Source: Podaxis mareebaensis
Lineage: Eukaryota; Basidiomycota; Agaricomycetes; Agaricales; Agaricaceae
Reading direction: 5' to 3'
Length of the DNA stretch: 64,000 nt
Assembly (NCBI GenBank): GCA_018524725.1
Contig: JAEUWP010000337.1
Location: 62,001 to 126,000, forward strand
In this document: one piece after another, positions 1 to 12,000 of the stretch
Layout: every line of letters starts with the position of its first letter
How positions within the stretch are numbered: the stretch's first letter is position 1
Made by a program: the position numbers and the translations under genes
The notes under the pieces: model-generated
The model's input: the letters and a program-made list of their open reading frames with translations, nothing else
The model's database searches: none
What the model was told of the DNA's origin: nothing

Positions 1-2319
1 TATCAAGATTCACTGACACTCGAATACTTGGAGGCAGAAGGCCGTGGTATCTCCCAGTCGATGCGATTGACCTTCCGCGGGGAGATCAAGAAATCATCTA
101 GCCGGGGGAACAAATGGATGCTCCATGGCGAAACGACTTCTGAGAGCATTAAAAGAGACGCTTCCCGATTTTCATATCACATGGCCAGCCGCAGGAGTCC
201 AAACGTCAGAAAAGATTTAGTCCACGGCTCTATTGAGCGTGAAGCCACTTACGATGGAAATTGGTCAATCATTAATCAAACGGCGGGAGGGTTAGGTCTG
301 TAATCAGTTGCAAGGACTTTTCCAGAATAAGTATATTATCCAAAGATCGTGGCGTTTGGATGACGTCTAGAATATCCAATGTGTTTTGTTGGCATATCTT
401 AGGAGGCTGTGTGATATACGCTGGTTAAGTCAAGCACCAAAAGCGGCTAAGGAGCACAGGCTTTCACACCTCTTAACTTGGTAACTGCGGTTACTGGGAC
501 CCCACTTCCAAAGCGGTTCTTGGTGTTGACACGATTACTTATGGCTCAATGTACGGCTGGTCGAGCAGGGTGTACATGTCAACTTAAACTTAGCCTTTAT
601 GAGGCTTACGTGGGTTTTAGTCCCAGTTCAATAACATATTGCCGAACCAGTCATGACAAAAGTAACTATGCTGTTTATAAACCTATGATCTATAACTGGG
701 AGCCTCCCCTCCGAGGTGGTAGCCATCACGGCGACGTTAACAGCCTTACGGAAACCTGGTCTCTCATAGGAACCAAGGTCATTATCCCGGTATATCGGCA
801 GGCTCTTGACTCTATCTTGATATTAGTCCGTAACTCTCGCGAGGACTAGATTGGAAGCAATCCCTGTGACTTGGATTCCTTGCGCGAAGGGTCGGCCGAA
901 GTTCAGCGCTGACTAAACCCCACCCACTCCATCAGATGTTATGCATATAGCGTTACTTTGGCAGATGTGGCTGATGAAAAGGAAGGCTGTTGTAATAGTG
1001 TACATCAAATCGCACTGGGTGTAGTGCGTCTGACAAGCTATAACCAACCTCGTTGGGGTACACCTTTATTGCTTGGTCTCTAAGTTCGTTCTAATACCAA
1101 TGTTATCCCGAGAATTGTTTCTGAATAGGTCACGAGGAGCGCGGCATGGCGCAAGGGTGTATCAAACAAGACTGCTCACAAGAGGAACATATATTGACCG
1201 GTATCGTAGAGCACCAAAAAAGCCACAATAAGATTCACGACTAGCAAATGCGAGAATAGTTATGATGAAGAATGAATTGCGCTCCATATGATCCAGGGGA
1301 AATAAAGCTGGAATAAGGGCGTCGAGCTAGTGGGTTGGACCCAGGTACCCGATTTTTTATCAGGCTCCAGATTGTAGACAACACGTTACATATTCCGGAC
1401 GAGTGCAAGGGCTAGATCCAGTGGGAAGGAATTACACAACAAAGGAACGAAGAATATAGTTGGAATGTTAATAACTTAGGGACGCTCCCAAGTGGCTCTG
1501 GCACACAAAAGTATCCGAAAACGGGAAAACAGGATGAGTAGACAGTGTATGGAGGACCGATTTGACCATAAATCAGGTAGCTGGGCCTCAGACTTGGAGA
1601 ACTTGTGCATGATAGTGTTTAAGCATGGGGCGGATAGTAGCCGATGATAAAGAAGTCAGAAACACGGAGGATGGGAGCACTTAAGCATTGCCTTGGACTA
1701 AGAGAGTGTAAGCCTGGGCTTACACTGGCCTGCTGATTGACGTCTAAAGATTGACGTGCTGCTGATGACATCATATATACAAAGGCAGAGGCCTCGTATA
1801 CAAAGCGCTACCTACGAATGAACGACCTCGCCTCTTCCATTCTCATTTCTCCTGCATACACACAAATCCGAGACTCGCAAATATTACGCTCGTGGCTGCT
1901 TACTTGTCTGTATGACATACCGAGAGGCGTCTTCTGAGAAGTGATGGACAGCCCTTGCGTGGGTCCATCCATCCTGAGCTTGGATGTTCAATGATTCCTT
2001 TTTCAATCCCCGCGAAATGCCGGGTCTGATAGCAGGGGCTTCGGGATTCTCAAGATGTGAAAGGGTCGGAAATGCATTGAAATATAAGACAGGCCAGTGT
2101 TGAGGGCACCTGAGCTTGATTCTGCATATCCAGACCTGGAAAGAGACGATATATAGATATAAATGGTACAAAGGGGACGAAGTCCTAGCTACCCAGCCCT
2201 CGAACCATGTTGTCATGAGACATCGATACCTCAACGACTTCCATTTCGTCGCCTCAGTTTCCCGACTCCTTATGCCAGTCGACTCAGAGTCGTTCGTGTT
2301 CGTACGATCTGTTAGGTGT
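1..2319. other. No supportable gene (2.3 kb)
   Basis: Open frames here are short and lack both recognisable domains and a splice-consistent extension. The longest lack an ATG or start at alternative codons. A 39-codon ATG frame at 1818-1937 follows a TATATA-like stretch near 1774, but it matches nothing I know. The region could be intergenic DNA or a decayed element. I found no terminal repeats or transposase motifs by eye. Confidence 0.5.
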
Positions 2320-3550
2320 TTATACCTGTGGATCCATTGTACAATGATCCACGTAAGTTTGTTTTTCGAGGTAGAGGAAAAGCGGATATGTTTCTGGCTT
2401 TAGACGAGCCAATGGGAATTCTCGCGAAGTGGAATCTATCACCCTCGAAATGGCCTTGAAAGTGTTACTCATGAATTTCAATGTGCTGATCTCCCGAGAT
2501 TTGTTATACGCCTTTTCTCGTTTTCGACGCTGCCTGTCTACACGGATTACGATTAGATTGAACGAGGTGCCGGATGTTACAATCACCTAGAGCGTAAAAT
2601 GAGGTCGCAATATCTCTGTAGGACGTGTTGACTTACGACGGCGGATGCGAGTGCTGTACATCGGTTACGACTGATGTGGCTCGCGAACATGAACATTGAA
2701 GCCAGTGTACACATTAACCCCGATTCAGCGATGTATTGAATGACATTCTGCAGTTGTGTTTCAGGCCTGCGTATGGCCTTAATCGAGGAGGAATACTTCC
2801 TACTTGACGGGGACTCGATCTCGAGGATTCTGCAGATGATCAACGCTGATAAATGACCATTAGCACCTAGCATTTCAAGTTATAGAATCGCAAGCTCACT
2901 GGTTGTCATCACGTTAATAACAATAGCCATGCCCCAGAAACATCCATGTAGGGCGGATAGAATCCTCCATTGCTGCGGACTCGGCCTGCCTTCGATTCTG
3001 CTTTGGGTACAAGTTGCATAGGTTATCATCACGAGTCCGCTGAGCCAGAGAAAAATAGGTATGGCTACTACGGCCCATCGACGGAAGTGAACAATCCAAC
3101 AACGGTATATCTGTTGAATTCGATGTTGGCAAATATGTGGGATGCCATCAAACACTTACTAGGACTCCCTCGGTCAATAGAGAGGACAATGCCGCGATAT
3201 ACGTCTTAAGGAGCCGAATTCAGGCATACCATCAAATCCTGGCTTGGAAAATATCAATATAGACGTACCTTCACGATGTTGTACCATGGGATCGTGTGGG
3301 GTACGCATAGACCGGCCCCTTCCGCTGTGGAACAACACTCTAGGACACCTAGCAATTGTGTGATTGCCAAACTTATGTCAAGGGTCACCAGTGAAGAAAG
3401 GGTGGCAGCGATGAAATACATTCCCCATCGCCTTTGTTTCCAGCGCACAAACACCCGAGCGCAACAGAACAACGATTGGAGGAAGAGTCCGTAAAGGACA
3501 GCTTCAATACAGAGACTGATGAATCCATCGCTTCTTGGGATGTCGTTCAT
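2320..3550 (-). CDS. Seven-TM-type basidiomycete membrane protein
   Basis: Five exons (3269-3550, 3160-3204, 2900-3110, 2637-2866, 2320-2586) join to 344 aa with GT-AG introns. The protein is rich in hydrophobic segments. The opening SDGFISLCIEAVLYGLF, the central IYRCWIVHFRRWAVVAIP and the late VTSGTSFNLIVIRVD follow the pattern of a very large mushroom family of predicted seven-helix integral membrane proteins that are usually annotated as hypothetical. The IYRCW motif lies at the start of a helix, as is usual in the family. The start is the first ATG of the frame. The basic, charged tail after the last helix is probably cytoplasmic. Function is unknown; a receptor-like role is sometimes suggested for the family, but nothing here proves it. 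The gene stands alone, in the opposite direction to Ubp6. Confidence 0.8.
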
Positions 3551-4347
3551 GACGAGAGGAGACTATAAATCGGTGAGCGACAAGTACATATCCTGGGCTC
3601 ATTGAGTGGATGCATTGGATGGCGGGGATAAGAGAGATGGACGCGACGTACCTCAACGGAAGACGAGAAACGTCTGCGCGTTGGCATCAGCATACATGGC
3701 TGAAAGCTTTTTATACGGTGTTAGCGGTTCTCTGGGCATCTACCGGCCTTTCTGCTGTTGAGAATGGATCCTACGCAGCAGAACCTGAGATACAGTGTCT
3801 CGCAGTGGCAACAGCCTGGGTAAATTTCGGTTAATTTAAGCGGGCAGTTCTCAACCATGGTACTTAGCTCTTAGCAGCAAGGCATCGCTGTGGAGTATCC
3901 CCTAAATTTGGCTGCGTAGGTTTATGAACCGATTTCCACAAATTGGGAGTAAATGAACATGCCATTGTCACATCGGCGAAACAGCATTCTGGACACTTCC
4001 CTGACAAGCGGATCCAAGGGACAGCAATTTAGGGTTATTCTTAGACAAGGCACAGGAGCCTCAATGGTGTTTACCCTACCAGGGCAACCGGACGATTGGG
4101 GAAAGTGGTGTTCGGGTTGGCAGAATCGGCGATGGCTTGCTAAGGTGGCCAGGGGCAAGGTTGAATGAATCTCAAAGGCAACTGGGAGATCGAGTAAAGT
4201 ATCGAAGACGGGCGGTTTGATGCGGAACAGCATGCATGAGAAATCATCATTCTATTCCAATAGTCCGAGGCCTTAATGAAGAAACGGGTGACTAGAGTAC
4301 ACATGAACAGTGCGATAGTTGTGTTCGATACAGGTTGAGGGAAAAGC
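3551..4347. other. Intergenic, nothing recognised
   Basis: This 0.8-kb stretch lies between the 5' end of the membrane-protein gene and the 3' end of the BAP31-like gene, both on the minus strand. Only short shadow frames are present. It should hold the promoter of the membrane-protein gene. Confidence 0.5.
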
Positions 4348-5285
4348 TCAATCCCGCCGTTTGTCGGAGGTGTTCCTTGAAATCGTGTTGAGCTCGGTAC
4401 CAAGGCGGTCATACTCCTTGAAGTTCTGGGCAGCTTGCTTCTTCAACGTTTCTGGAACATTCTCAGACTTCGCAGCACCAAGAATAGCAAAGCAGTACAT
4501 ACCAAAGTCGAGCTCTTTTGCCTCTCGTGCAGCCAGTTTTTTCTTGAGCTCGGCAATCTCTTTCTCGGCTTCGATCGACCCAGTATTACCCGCCTGGGAA
4601 AAGAAAGGTCAGGAAATCGCTCTTGTCGAAACTTGCAGCTCGTGTACCTGTTTTTTTAATTTGGCGTACTCCTCTTGTGTATGGATGAGCTCAAGAATTA
4701 TGTGGAAGGTGCGGGTGAGAACGAGGGAGAGGAAGAGACAGAAACCAGTAAGATAGACATTTCGCTGCGCGCTGAAAGTGGGGAAATAAGCCAACAACGA
4801 TGGCGCGAGGATTCAGACTCACTAGAATTTCCTCGCGTGCAGATTCGTTTCCGCTCTCATATCAGGAACCCCGCTTTTTCCGGATTTCGCCAAATCAGTT
4901 TCTGCAGTAATACGGAACATGCGCTGAAGTGCATCTGCGAACAGGATCGCGACGAAGCTACGGTCAGAAGGTGGAATGAGATGGGTGAAAGATAATAGAT
5001 ACACAGATAACGTACATGAACGAGATTTTCAACGCATAGGCAATTTTGGAGACAATAGCCGAGGTGGAAAGGAACGAGAAGAGCCGTTTCCGGACGGTGA
5101 ATGGCAGGGGAGAGACAAGAATGCAGAATGTAATCATCTGGGCATGCAAGTCAGACTCGTGTTCTGGATGACTTCAAAAGTGCCAAACCTCTGCGGCAAG
5201 GAGGAAAAAAGTCAGAGAATAGCTGCAGAAAGCACTATGAGCTCGGATTTCTGTAGCTATGGCAGAATACTCACTATATCGTCAT
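4348..5285 (-). CDS. BAP31/Yet3-like ER transmembrane protein
   Basis: Six exons (5275-5285, 5189-5222, 5016-5137, 4823-4957, 4648-4771, 4348-4593) give 223 aa. The first coding exon is only 11 nt, and splicing yields MTIYYSLTFFLLAAEM, the standard N-terminus of the family. Three membrane helices follow: about residues 5-23, 45-68 and 103-127 (VYLTGFCLFLSLVLTRTF). FADALQRMFRI and the QEEYAKLKKQ boundary are typical. The C-terminal third, from about residue 128, is a charged coiled coil. BAP31-family proteins act in the ER membrane in export and quality control of membrane proteins; the role here is inferred from family membership. The tail ends DKRRD, so I see no canonical KKxx retrieval signal. 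It diverges from Ubp6 across 644 bp. Confidence 0.95.
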
Positions 5286-5929
5286 CTTGCTGGTATTTGG
5301 TCAAGTCAGGTGTGGGGTTTGAAGACGACACCAAGGAGCTGACTTTAAACCGTGTTCAGCTGTCACACCCCAGGCCCTGGCCGACGTCATACGAACACGT
5401 TTCTCCACGTGATTAAGATGCTGCGGGCAAATGGCTGTGCTCACTACCACTGCTACGCACTTGGGCCGCTGCAACGTGTTCTTTTCGAGCAGGTCAGAAT
5501 ACTGAGTAACTGGGTGATGGTCATGACACTATAGCGCAGGAGTAGGTTGACTCATTGACATAAAGAAGGGTTTGAGAGAGGAGCGCTGCAGCGGTCCGCG
5601 GAAGCTTGGAACCTCGTGCTTTAAAGCCTCATTTAACCAAGCAGCTGGTTCTTGTTAATACGCAGTGATCTACCTCTCAGTGCAGTGGGATATAGCATTG
5701 GATAAGACGAGGGAATAGCGTTCATTCCCTTTGTGTGGAGACAATATTACTTTTTGCAAATACGACTGGCTGACATTGAGGCAGAAATAGGAGCCTATTT
5801 GTCACTGTGTGACTCACAGAGGTGATGGTGACGGTGACGCAAGCGCGACGCGTCAATATGTGGATCACTCGATTTGTCGCCCATTTATCCTGGCCGTGAT
5901 CTAACAATTGAACTCTTTCATCCACTCCC
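5286..5929. other. Bidirectional promoter region BAP31-like / UBP6
   Basis: This 644-bp gap separates the start codons of two divergent genes, so it must carry both promoters. I see no coding exon in it. Short shadow frames are not supported. Confidence 0.6.
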
Positions 5930-8350
5930 ATGGCTCCCATCCCCGTGCACATTAAACACGCAGGAAAGACCTACGACGTCCAACTTGATCCCGATCTTCC
6001 CCCTGCCATCTTCAAAGATGCTGTCTATCAAGTAACCGGAGTTCCAATCGACCGTATGAAGGTCATGGTTAAAGGTGGTGTGCTGAAGGCAAGAATTTGC
6101 AAAGGTCTTATACTCCGTGCGTCTTTTTTTATTAAACAGTCAATTTAGGATGATATGTCTTGGAAGAAGATTGGTCCAAAACCAGTGAGTCCATCTCAAA
6201 ACCTGGTGTACTCCAGCCAGTGAATCCAAAGGATGTTAGGGCCAAACTTTCATGGTCATTGGAGCAGCCGGAGAGCTACCAAAACCCCCTGAGAAGCCCA
6301 TCGTCTTCCTAGAAGGTTTTCACTTCGCTTAAAGGCAATTTCTTCCTCTGACAATGGTGGATGCATAGATCTGGACGATTCTGAACTGGCAGAAGCGGTA
6401 AAGTTGTACGTACGCTTAAGAGTCCTGTCGCTGACGCATCCCTAGCTCGCAAAGCCAATTGGCCTGAAAAAGTATGACTTCCTTTTCAAGATCACTGGGG
6501 CTTTCACCCACGAGAATATTAGTTTAGGGAACACTTGTTATATGAACGCGACGGTGCAAGCACTTCGCGCTGTACCTGAGCTCCAACTAGCACTGAGCGC
6601 GTAAGTATATCCACCTTACAATTCGATTCCACCTCTCAGCCCTCTGACGTTCTTTCAAGGCCTGCACTCCAATCTGCGACACCGCTGCCTGGTGCGCTGC
6701 GTGACCTCTATCAAAACATGGCGAAAACAACCGACAGTATAACGCCGGTGTCCTTCCTCACCATCTTGCGTCAGGTACCCATAATTATTTTATGCACCGC
6801 CTCTGAACTGATTACCATGATCTCAGGTTAACCCTCAATTTGCGGAGATGGATCGTCGAGAAAAGAGTAGCTTGATGATGGGTGGTTACGCACAGCAAGG
6901 TAGTCCACTCTAGTGATAAATTCACCGGAAACTGCTGAATTCCCTTGTTATAGATGCTGAGGAATGTTACAGCTTCATTATTCAGACCCTTCGTAATATT
7001 CCGGGTCTATCACCAGAGGGCACTAGCCTTGCGACTTCAGCCCAAGCCAATGTCGGTAGCAAGAGGTTCGTGGAGCAATATCTGATGGGAGAGATGCGAA
7101 GGGTGTATGTCTCCTTCACCTTGACGTCAAGGATACATAGTAACTCACCAATTCAGATTAACATGTGATGAAGCTCCTGAAGAGCCTCCAAGTATTTCAA
7201 CGGAACAGGTACTTAAGGTCGAATGTAACATTAACATTACCACCAATTACATGCTCGCTGGAATCATGAACGTGCGCTTTTCTCGCCTTATTCTGTATCC
7301 AGAGGCTTAGACGAGGTCCTGATAACTTGCAGTCTCTTGATCAAAAACTGGAGAAGAACTCGCCTAGCCTTGGTCGGCAAGCTGTGTACTCACAGAAATC
7401 GCGAATGTCGAGGTTACCCAGCTATCTCACCGTGCACATGGTGCGTTTTGCGTGGCGAGCGGACATTGGCAAGAAGGCCAAGATTATGGTATAGTCACAA
7501 TCTGATTGTGCGACGTTGCTAACTAACGCGAGTCCTCTTTAATCTATAGCGAAAAGTGAAATTCCCGACCGAATTCGACGCCTTGGACCTAGCAACTGAT
7601 GAACTCAAAGCTAAGCTCCTCCCGGCAAGCCGCAAACTCAAAGAAATCGAGAAAGAGCGCGCTGAGAGGAGGAAAGTCAGGAAGCGGACCAAGGCCGTTG
7701 CCACTTCCACTGTGACCAAAGATACTCCTGCCCCTCCAGCGGCTGAGGCTGCAGCGAGCACAGATGGTGACGTCAATATGACCGATGCGGGCCCATCTGC
7801 TGAGGGAGAGGGACAGGGCAAGGGCAAGGCTGTTGTTGGAGGAGAGCTTGAAGATGAGAGTGTATACAGAGAGAAAGAAGCCAAGGAGCTGGCGGAGCTC
7901 GTTGATACCGACCTGAAGAAGGATATTGGTGCCAGTCAGACCGGCCTGTATGATCTAGTTGGTATGTGCTTATACCTCGCTTATGGTTGAGGAACGCGAG
8001 TCCTCATTACGTTCGCCTGGGTAGCCATCGTCACGCACAAGGGCGCAGCGGCAGACGCAGGACACTACATCGCTTTCGTGAAGAAATCGGTCTTCCACTC
8101 GGTGAAGGGGAAGACCTCGCCTGTTACGGGTGCCACGGGTGCATCGGTGGAGATTGATGAAGACGATGAAGATTGGTACAAGTTTGACGATGATAAGGTG
8201 ACTGTGTTCCCAAAAGAAAAATTAGCTACGCTTGATGGTGGAGGTACGTGTTAAGTTGGTACTTTAGGACTTGAATCTTATTACCTTGAACTTTTAGGAG
8301 AGGACTCGTCTGCGTATGTGCTGTTGTATAGAACTAAGCCACTGGCTTGA
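5930..8350 (+). CDS. UBP6: Ubiquitin carboxyl-terminal hydrolase Ubp6/USP14
   Basis: Fourteen exons (5930-6088, 6149-6184, 6240-6315, 6369-6397, 6446-6471, 6523-6600, 6660-6774, 6827-6899, 6954-7104, 7157-7271, 7333-7488, 7550-7961, 8025-8243, 8298-8350) give 565 aa. An N-terminal ubiquitin-like domain (about residues 4-75) would dock on the proteasome, followed by a USP catalytic domain. The Cys box LGNTCYMNA places the nucleophile at Cys114, and the His box AGHYIAFV places the base at His489. The conserved GGYAQQDAEE block is present. An insert of about 100 residues (roughly 355-460), rich in Ala, Glu and Lys, interrupts the catalytic domain. The role known for the family is removal and trimming of ubiquitin on proteasome-bound substrates. 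Intron 1 (6089-6148) uses a GC donor. The start is the ATG opening the ubiquitin-like domain. Confidence 0.97.
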
Positions 8351-8494
8351 TCAGTAGGGTTTCGTTTTGTGCTCGGAGAAAAATAAAATCATGGTGTCAT
8401 CCTTGAATGTATGCATACATATCCGCCTGAATGAAAAGTGAAGGAAGTTGAAGCAAAGTAGTCTGCAAGTCCAGTTGTCTGAGCGGACAAATTC

Positions 8495-8504
8495 AAAAAA
8501 AAAA
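8495..8504 (-). terminator. RNA polymerase III poly-T terminator
   Basis: Ten consecutive A on the plus strand (T on the transcribed strand) lie 1 nt beyond the discriminator base and a few nt of tRNA trailer, the expected Pol III stop for the tRNA. Confidence 0.85.
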
Positions 8505-8505
8505 T

Positions 8506-8587
8506 CTCTCTGTCGGGGAGTCGAACCCCGCTTTCGCGCGGCCACAGTAATGACAGGCGCGTGTACTAACCGATATACTAACAGAGA
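8506..8587 (-). tRNA. trnD-GTC: tRNA-Asp(GTC) with a 10-nt intron
   Basis: The minus strand folds as a complete tRNA. The acceptor pairs TCTCTGT with ACAGAGA and has discriminator G (8506). The anticodon stem CGCGC (8561-8557) pairs with GCGCG (8539-8535). The loop CTGTCA gives anticodon GTC at 8554-8552. The T arm is CGGGG-TTCGACT-CCCCG. Ten extra nt (8550-8541) sit directly after position 37, the canonical place for a tRNA intron, so splicing is required before use. The variable loop is 4 nt and the discriminator is G73, both normal for tRNA-Asp. A run of ten T follows. CCA is not encoded, as expected for a eukaryote. Confidence 0.95.
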
Positions 8588-9006
8588 CTTATTTTATAGG
8601 GGAGCCCAATTATTATTCATTGTACACACGTGGCTGCTCAACCAAGGAGCCGACAAATTCTCCCGGCGGCTGAGTTCCTTCGTGATGGTTTCGTGGGTTC
8701 GTAATGTGCTCGACACTATAATCTCACACTAGTAACGTCTTGGACTTAGAACAATGAACGACCCCAATTTTCAGGTGTGCATGTATTTGATGGGGGGATA
8801 CTTTCTTTGATAAATGCCCTTGTGCAGGTACACTCTACATGTTATTATTAGCATGTTCTACCGACGAAGAGATAGTGAAACAAGTTGGAATGGAAGATCC
8901 GTTGATAACAGGAAACGTCAGCCACTTTCGATTCCTAGACTCGTTGACTTGGCTTCAACCCTTCCTAAGAAGTGATAGACCATAACCTCTCGTCTGTGTT
9001 TTCACC
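8588..9006. other. Intergenic
   Basis: About 420 bp between the tRNA 5' end and the kinase start codon. Nothing coding is seen. It should contain the kinase promoter. Confidence 0.5.
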
Positions 9007-12000
9007 ATGCCTCCCTCAGCTATGGTGCCACTTGGGCCTTTGTCTATGACTCTATCTTCGACGGAATCCACCCCGATAATCAAAACCACGCCGACGGCGG
9101 CCCACGGTCGAGAAGCGGGGCCAAGTATGCGGGGGTCACAGTCAAACTCGACCTTTAGCAATCCTACGAGACCACGCGGCCTTTCGGATTCGAGGCTGAA
9201 GGACATCCCTTCCTCTTCGAACCACCCGCTGAGCCGGGTTACGCCGACAATGGCAGGACAACCAGGGGCCATGACTCCTGGTATTGTGCCGTCTTCGTCA
9301 TTTGCCAACCGGGTTGGCGATGCGTTGAAGACGTCCTTCCGAGAACGATCGTTGTCTGCCGCCCGCGCCATGGAGCTGTCGAGGATCCGTACATCTCCCG
9401 GGGACATTCCAGCTTCGGCCTCGGGTAGTCCTGGACTTTGGTGGACCCCTAACCGAAGGGAGGTTACGGCAAGACCTTGGTATGATGAAGAGGAAAATGA
9501 TAGCATGATTCCGGACGAGCAGAAAGAAAACTGGGAGAAGACGCGCAAGGTTATTGCGCATTTATCTACTTAAAAGCTCTGGAACTCATCTCCGATTACA
9601 CAGACCGTCACCCAGGCTGTAATTCGCGTTCTGGGAGAGGCTGCGGTGCTCGCCCACAAAACGCTTGCCGCAAGCATACCCATCCTGGAGTTTGTTCCCA
9701 TTCCGGGCTTGACAACGACAGCAAAGCTTCTGATAAAAATATGGGATGCTGTTCAAGAGGTCGATGTGAGTGCTTCAACCGAGTAATTACCACCATAGTT
9801 CATGCATTTATTGCGCATAGACGAACCGACTCGCGTTCCTCCGGCTCACTGAGCGCTGCGCTTGTATTGTCATCACACTTTATCAGGAGTTGCAGGATGC
9901 GGGTGAAGACGTCACCCGGGAACTCTCTTCTTCGTTACGAAGACTAGAGGAGTGAGTTTACAAGATCTGTTGTAATAGCATCTAACCTATATTCCTTTAG
10001 GCTGTTCGCTGCCGTTCATGGTCTTATGAAAAAGGAAGGAAATGTTCCTTTTTTGAAGCGTTACCTCAAACGAGACGAGACGCTCCGTCACATTGGTTCT
10101 TTGAATCGCCAACTGGACCAAGAACTTCAGATTCTCGGGGTGTGGTCATTTTATTTCATCTTTTACCTCCATGCTAACACCAAGTGTTCAGCCTTCATTC
10201 CAAATACGGACCGTCAAAGTAATCAAGGAGTTCGCTGCTGGTATGGATGACCGTATCGAAGCCGCTATCCAACGTGTCCTACAGAGTCACTGCTGCCCAC
10301 TACCCCCCACGCAGAACCCTGAGCTTACGAACTCCCCAAGGACTCCTTTCACACCTCACCTGGCTTCGAGAAGATTATCAAAACCCTTGGAGGAGATCAC
10401 GAGTGTGCAGGACGACAAGGACCGATTCTTAGATCTCAATGATCTGCGACAGCAAATTGACGCTGCTCTGCAATCGGGCAGCGACGCAACAATGCTAGAA
10501 TTTCTCCAGGTGCCGAGAGAAGATATCTTAGAAGCGATCAAGTCAATGCAAAGGCACTTGGAAAACCCGAAATCTGGGATCCAGTGCATTGGTTCGCATG
10601 GATCGAAAGACACATTAGATCGTGAGTTTATTGAAACTGGCATCGACTCCCTACGACGCATGAGCAAGTCAAGCACCAGTTTACCAAGCTGGACCATAAC
10701 AAGGTCGATTTAGGTTCCCTCATGCGAACCAATCTAAAACTAATTAACCATGACCGTAGATTTGAGATTGACTGCGGGCCCAGGATCGGAGTTGGATTCT
10801 TCTCGGACGTCTATGAAGGAACGTGGCGTGGACAAACCGTCGCAGTCAAAGTCTTGCGCGACTTCGCCTCAAGTCGTTTGTTCGTTCGAGAAGTCGAGAT
10901 TTGGAAGAAACTTACCCACCCAAATGTAATCGAACTTCTCGGAGCGAGCAGTGCCAGTGGAAACCCTCCATGGTTCTTCGTTAGCCCATTTGCCAAATAC
11001 GGAGATCTTGGAAATCACCTCCGACGCCTAAGCATGACAAGGGAACAACGGGGACTCGGATTCACGGTCTCACCATCATCAGCGCCTATATTCGAGGCTA
11101 CGGAGAGAGAGGGACTCGGAGTGTCGAGAGCGTGTGATTTACACCGCTTCATGTTAGAGATTGCGATGGGGATGGATTACCTCCACAGCCACGGCGTCCT
11201 GCATGGCGACCTCAAGGTCGGTTTTCTCTTGGTTTCTATTTTCGATTCCGCATTGATCATCGATGAATAGTGCGCTAATGTTCTCGTGAATGAAAACTAT
11301 ACTTGTTTGATTTCCGACTTCGGCCAAAGCGAGATTCGAGCTGAAGCATGCCGGATGAGCGGCGTAGGCGGCCCCAGTGAGTCGGTTGTCAAACACTTCT
11401 AAACCTGCATTAATTACTGGCACAGGGGGCACACTGCGCTGGCAGGCGCCTGAGGTTATGCAAGGTCAGAGTGATTTAACGCCTGCCGTGGATGTCTATG
11501 CATATGCCATTTCCTGCGTGGAGGTACTAAACATGGGGCAGATGCCCTGGAGCCTCGTGGATGATAACGCCATTCAGTTCATTGTTCTCAGTGCGTTCGA
11601 TGCATATATTACACAAGTTACTCTTTGACGCCCTGTGACAGAAGAAAATGGGCGCCCTGCGATCCCTAGTAACTACCACGCCACGTCGATGAAGAAACTT
11701 CTGCAAGAATGCTGGAATCGAGATCCTGAGTTACGACCCGCCTTTTCGGAAGTCGTGCTTTCTTTGCGAGAAATTCGTCACAACATGGGAGGCGCCATTG
11801 ATATGTCGGCTTCGGTGTCCATACCCGAGATGGCTGAATCGGAGCGATCCCAGGATCTAATGTCGCCCCTTTCTCTGAGTCCTTGCTGTGAGTGCCTCGG
11901 AACAAATCTGCGAATTGATGGCTCATTTGTCTTTGACCAAATTAGTGTCAACGTTCCACCTACCTGGCCATCCGTCCTTGCTCACAGCTCGAGCGTCTTA

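Noticed and set aside
478..849. 123-codon plus-strand frame
   Set aside because: Starts at a non-ATG codon, has no domain pattern and no supporting splice sites.
8955..9548. Open frame of 197 codons on the minus strand opposite kinase exon 1
   Set aside because: It is the antisense shadow of a low-complexity Ser/Pro-rich exon, has no homology pattern, and the sense exon splices in frame into the kinase.
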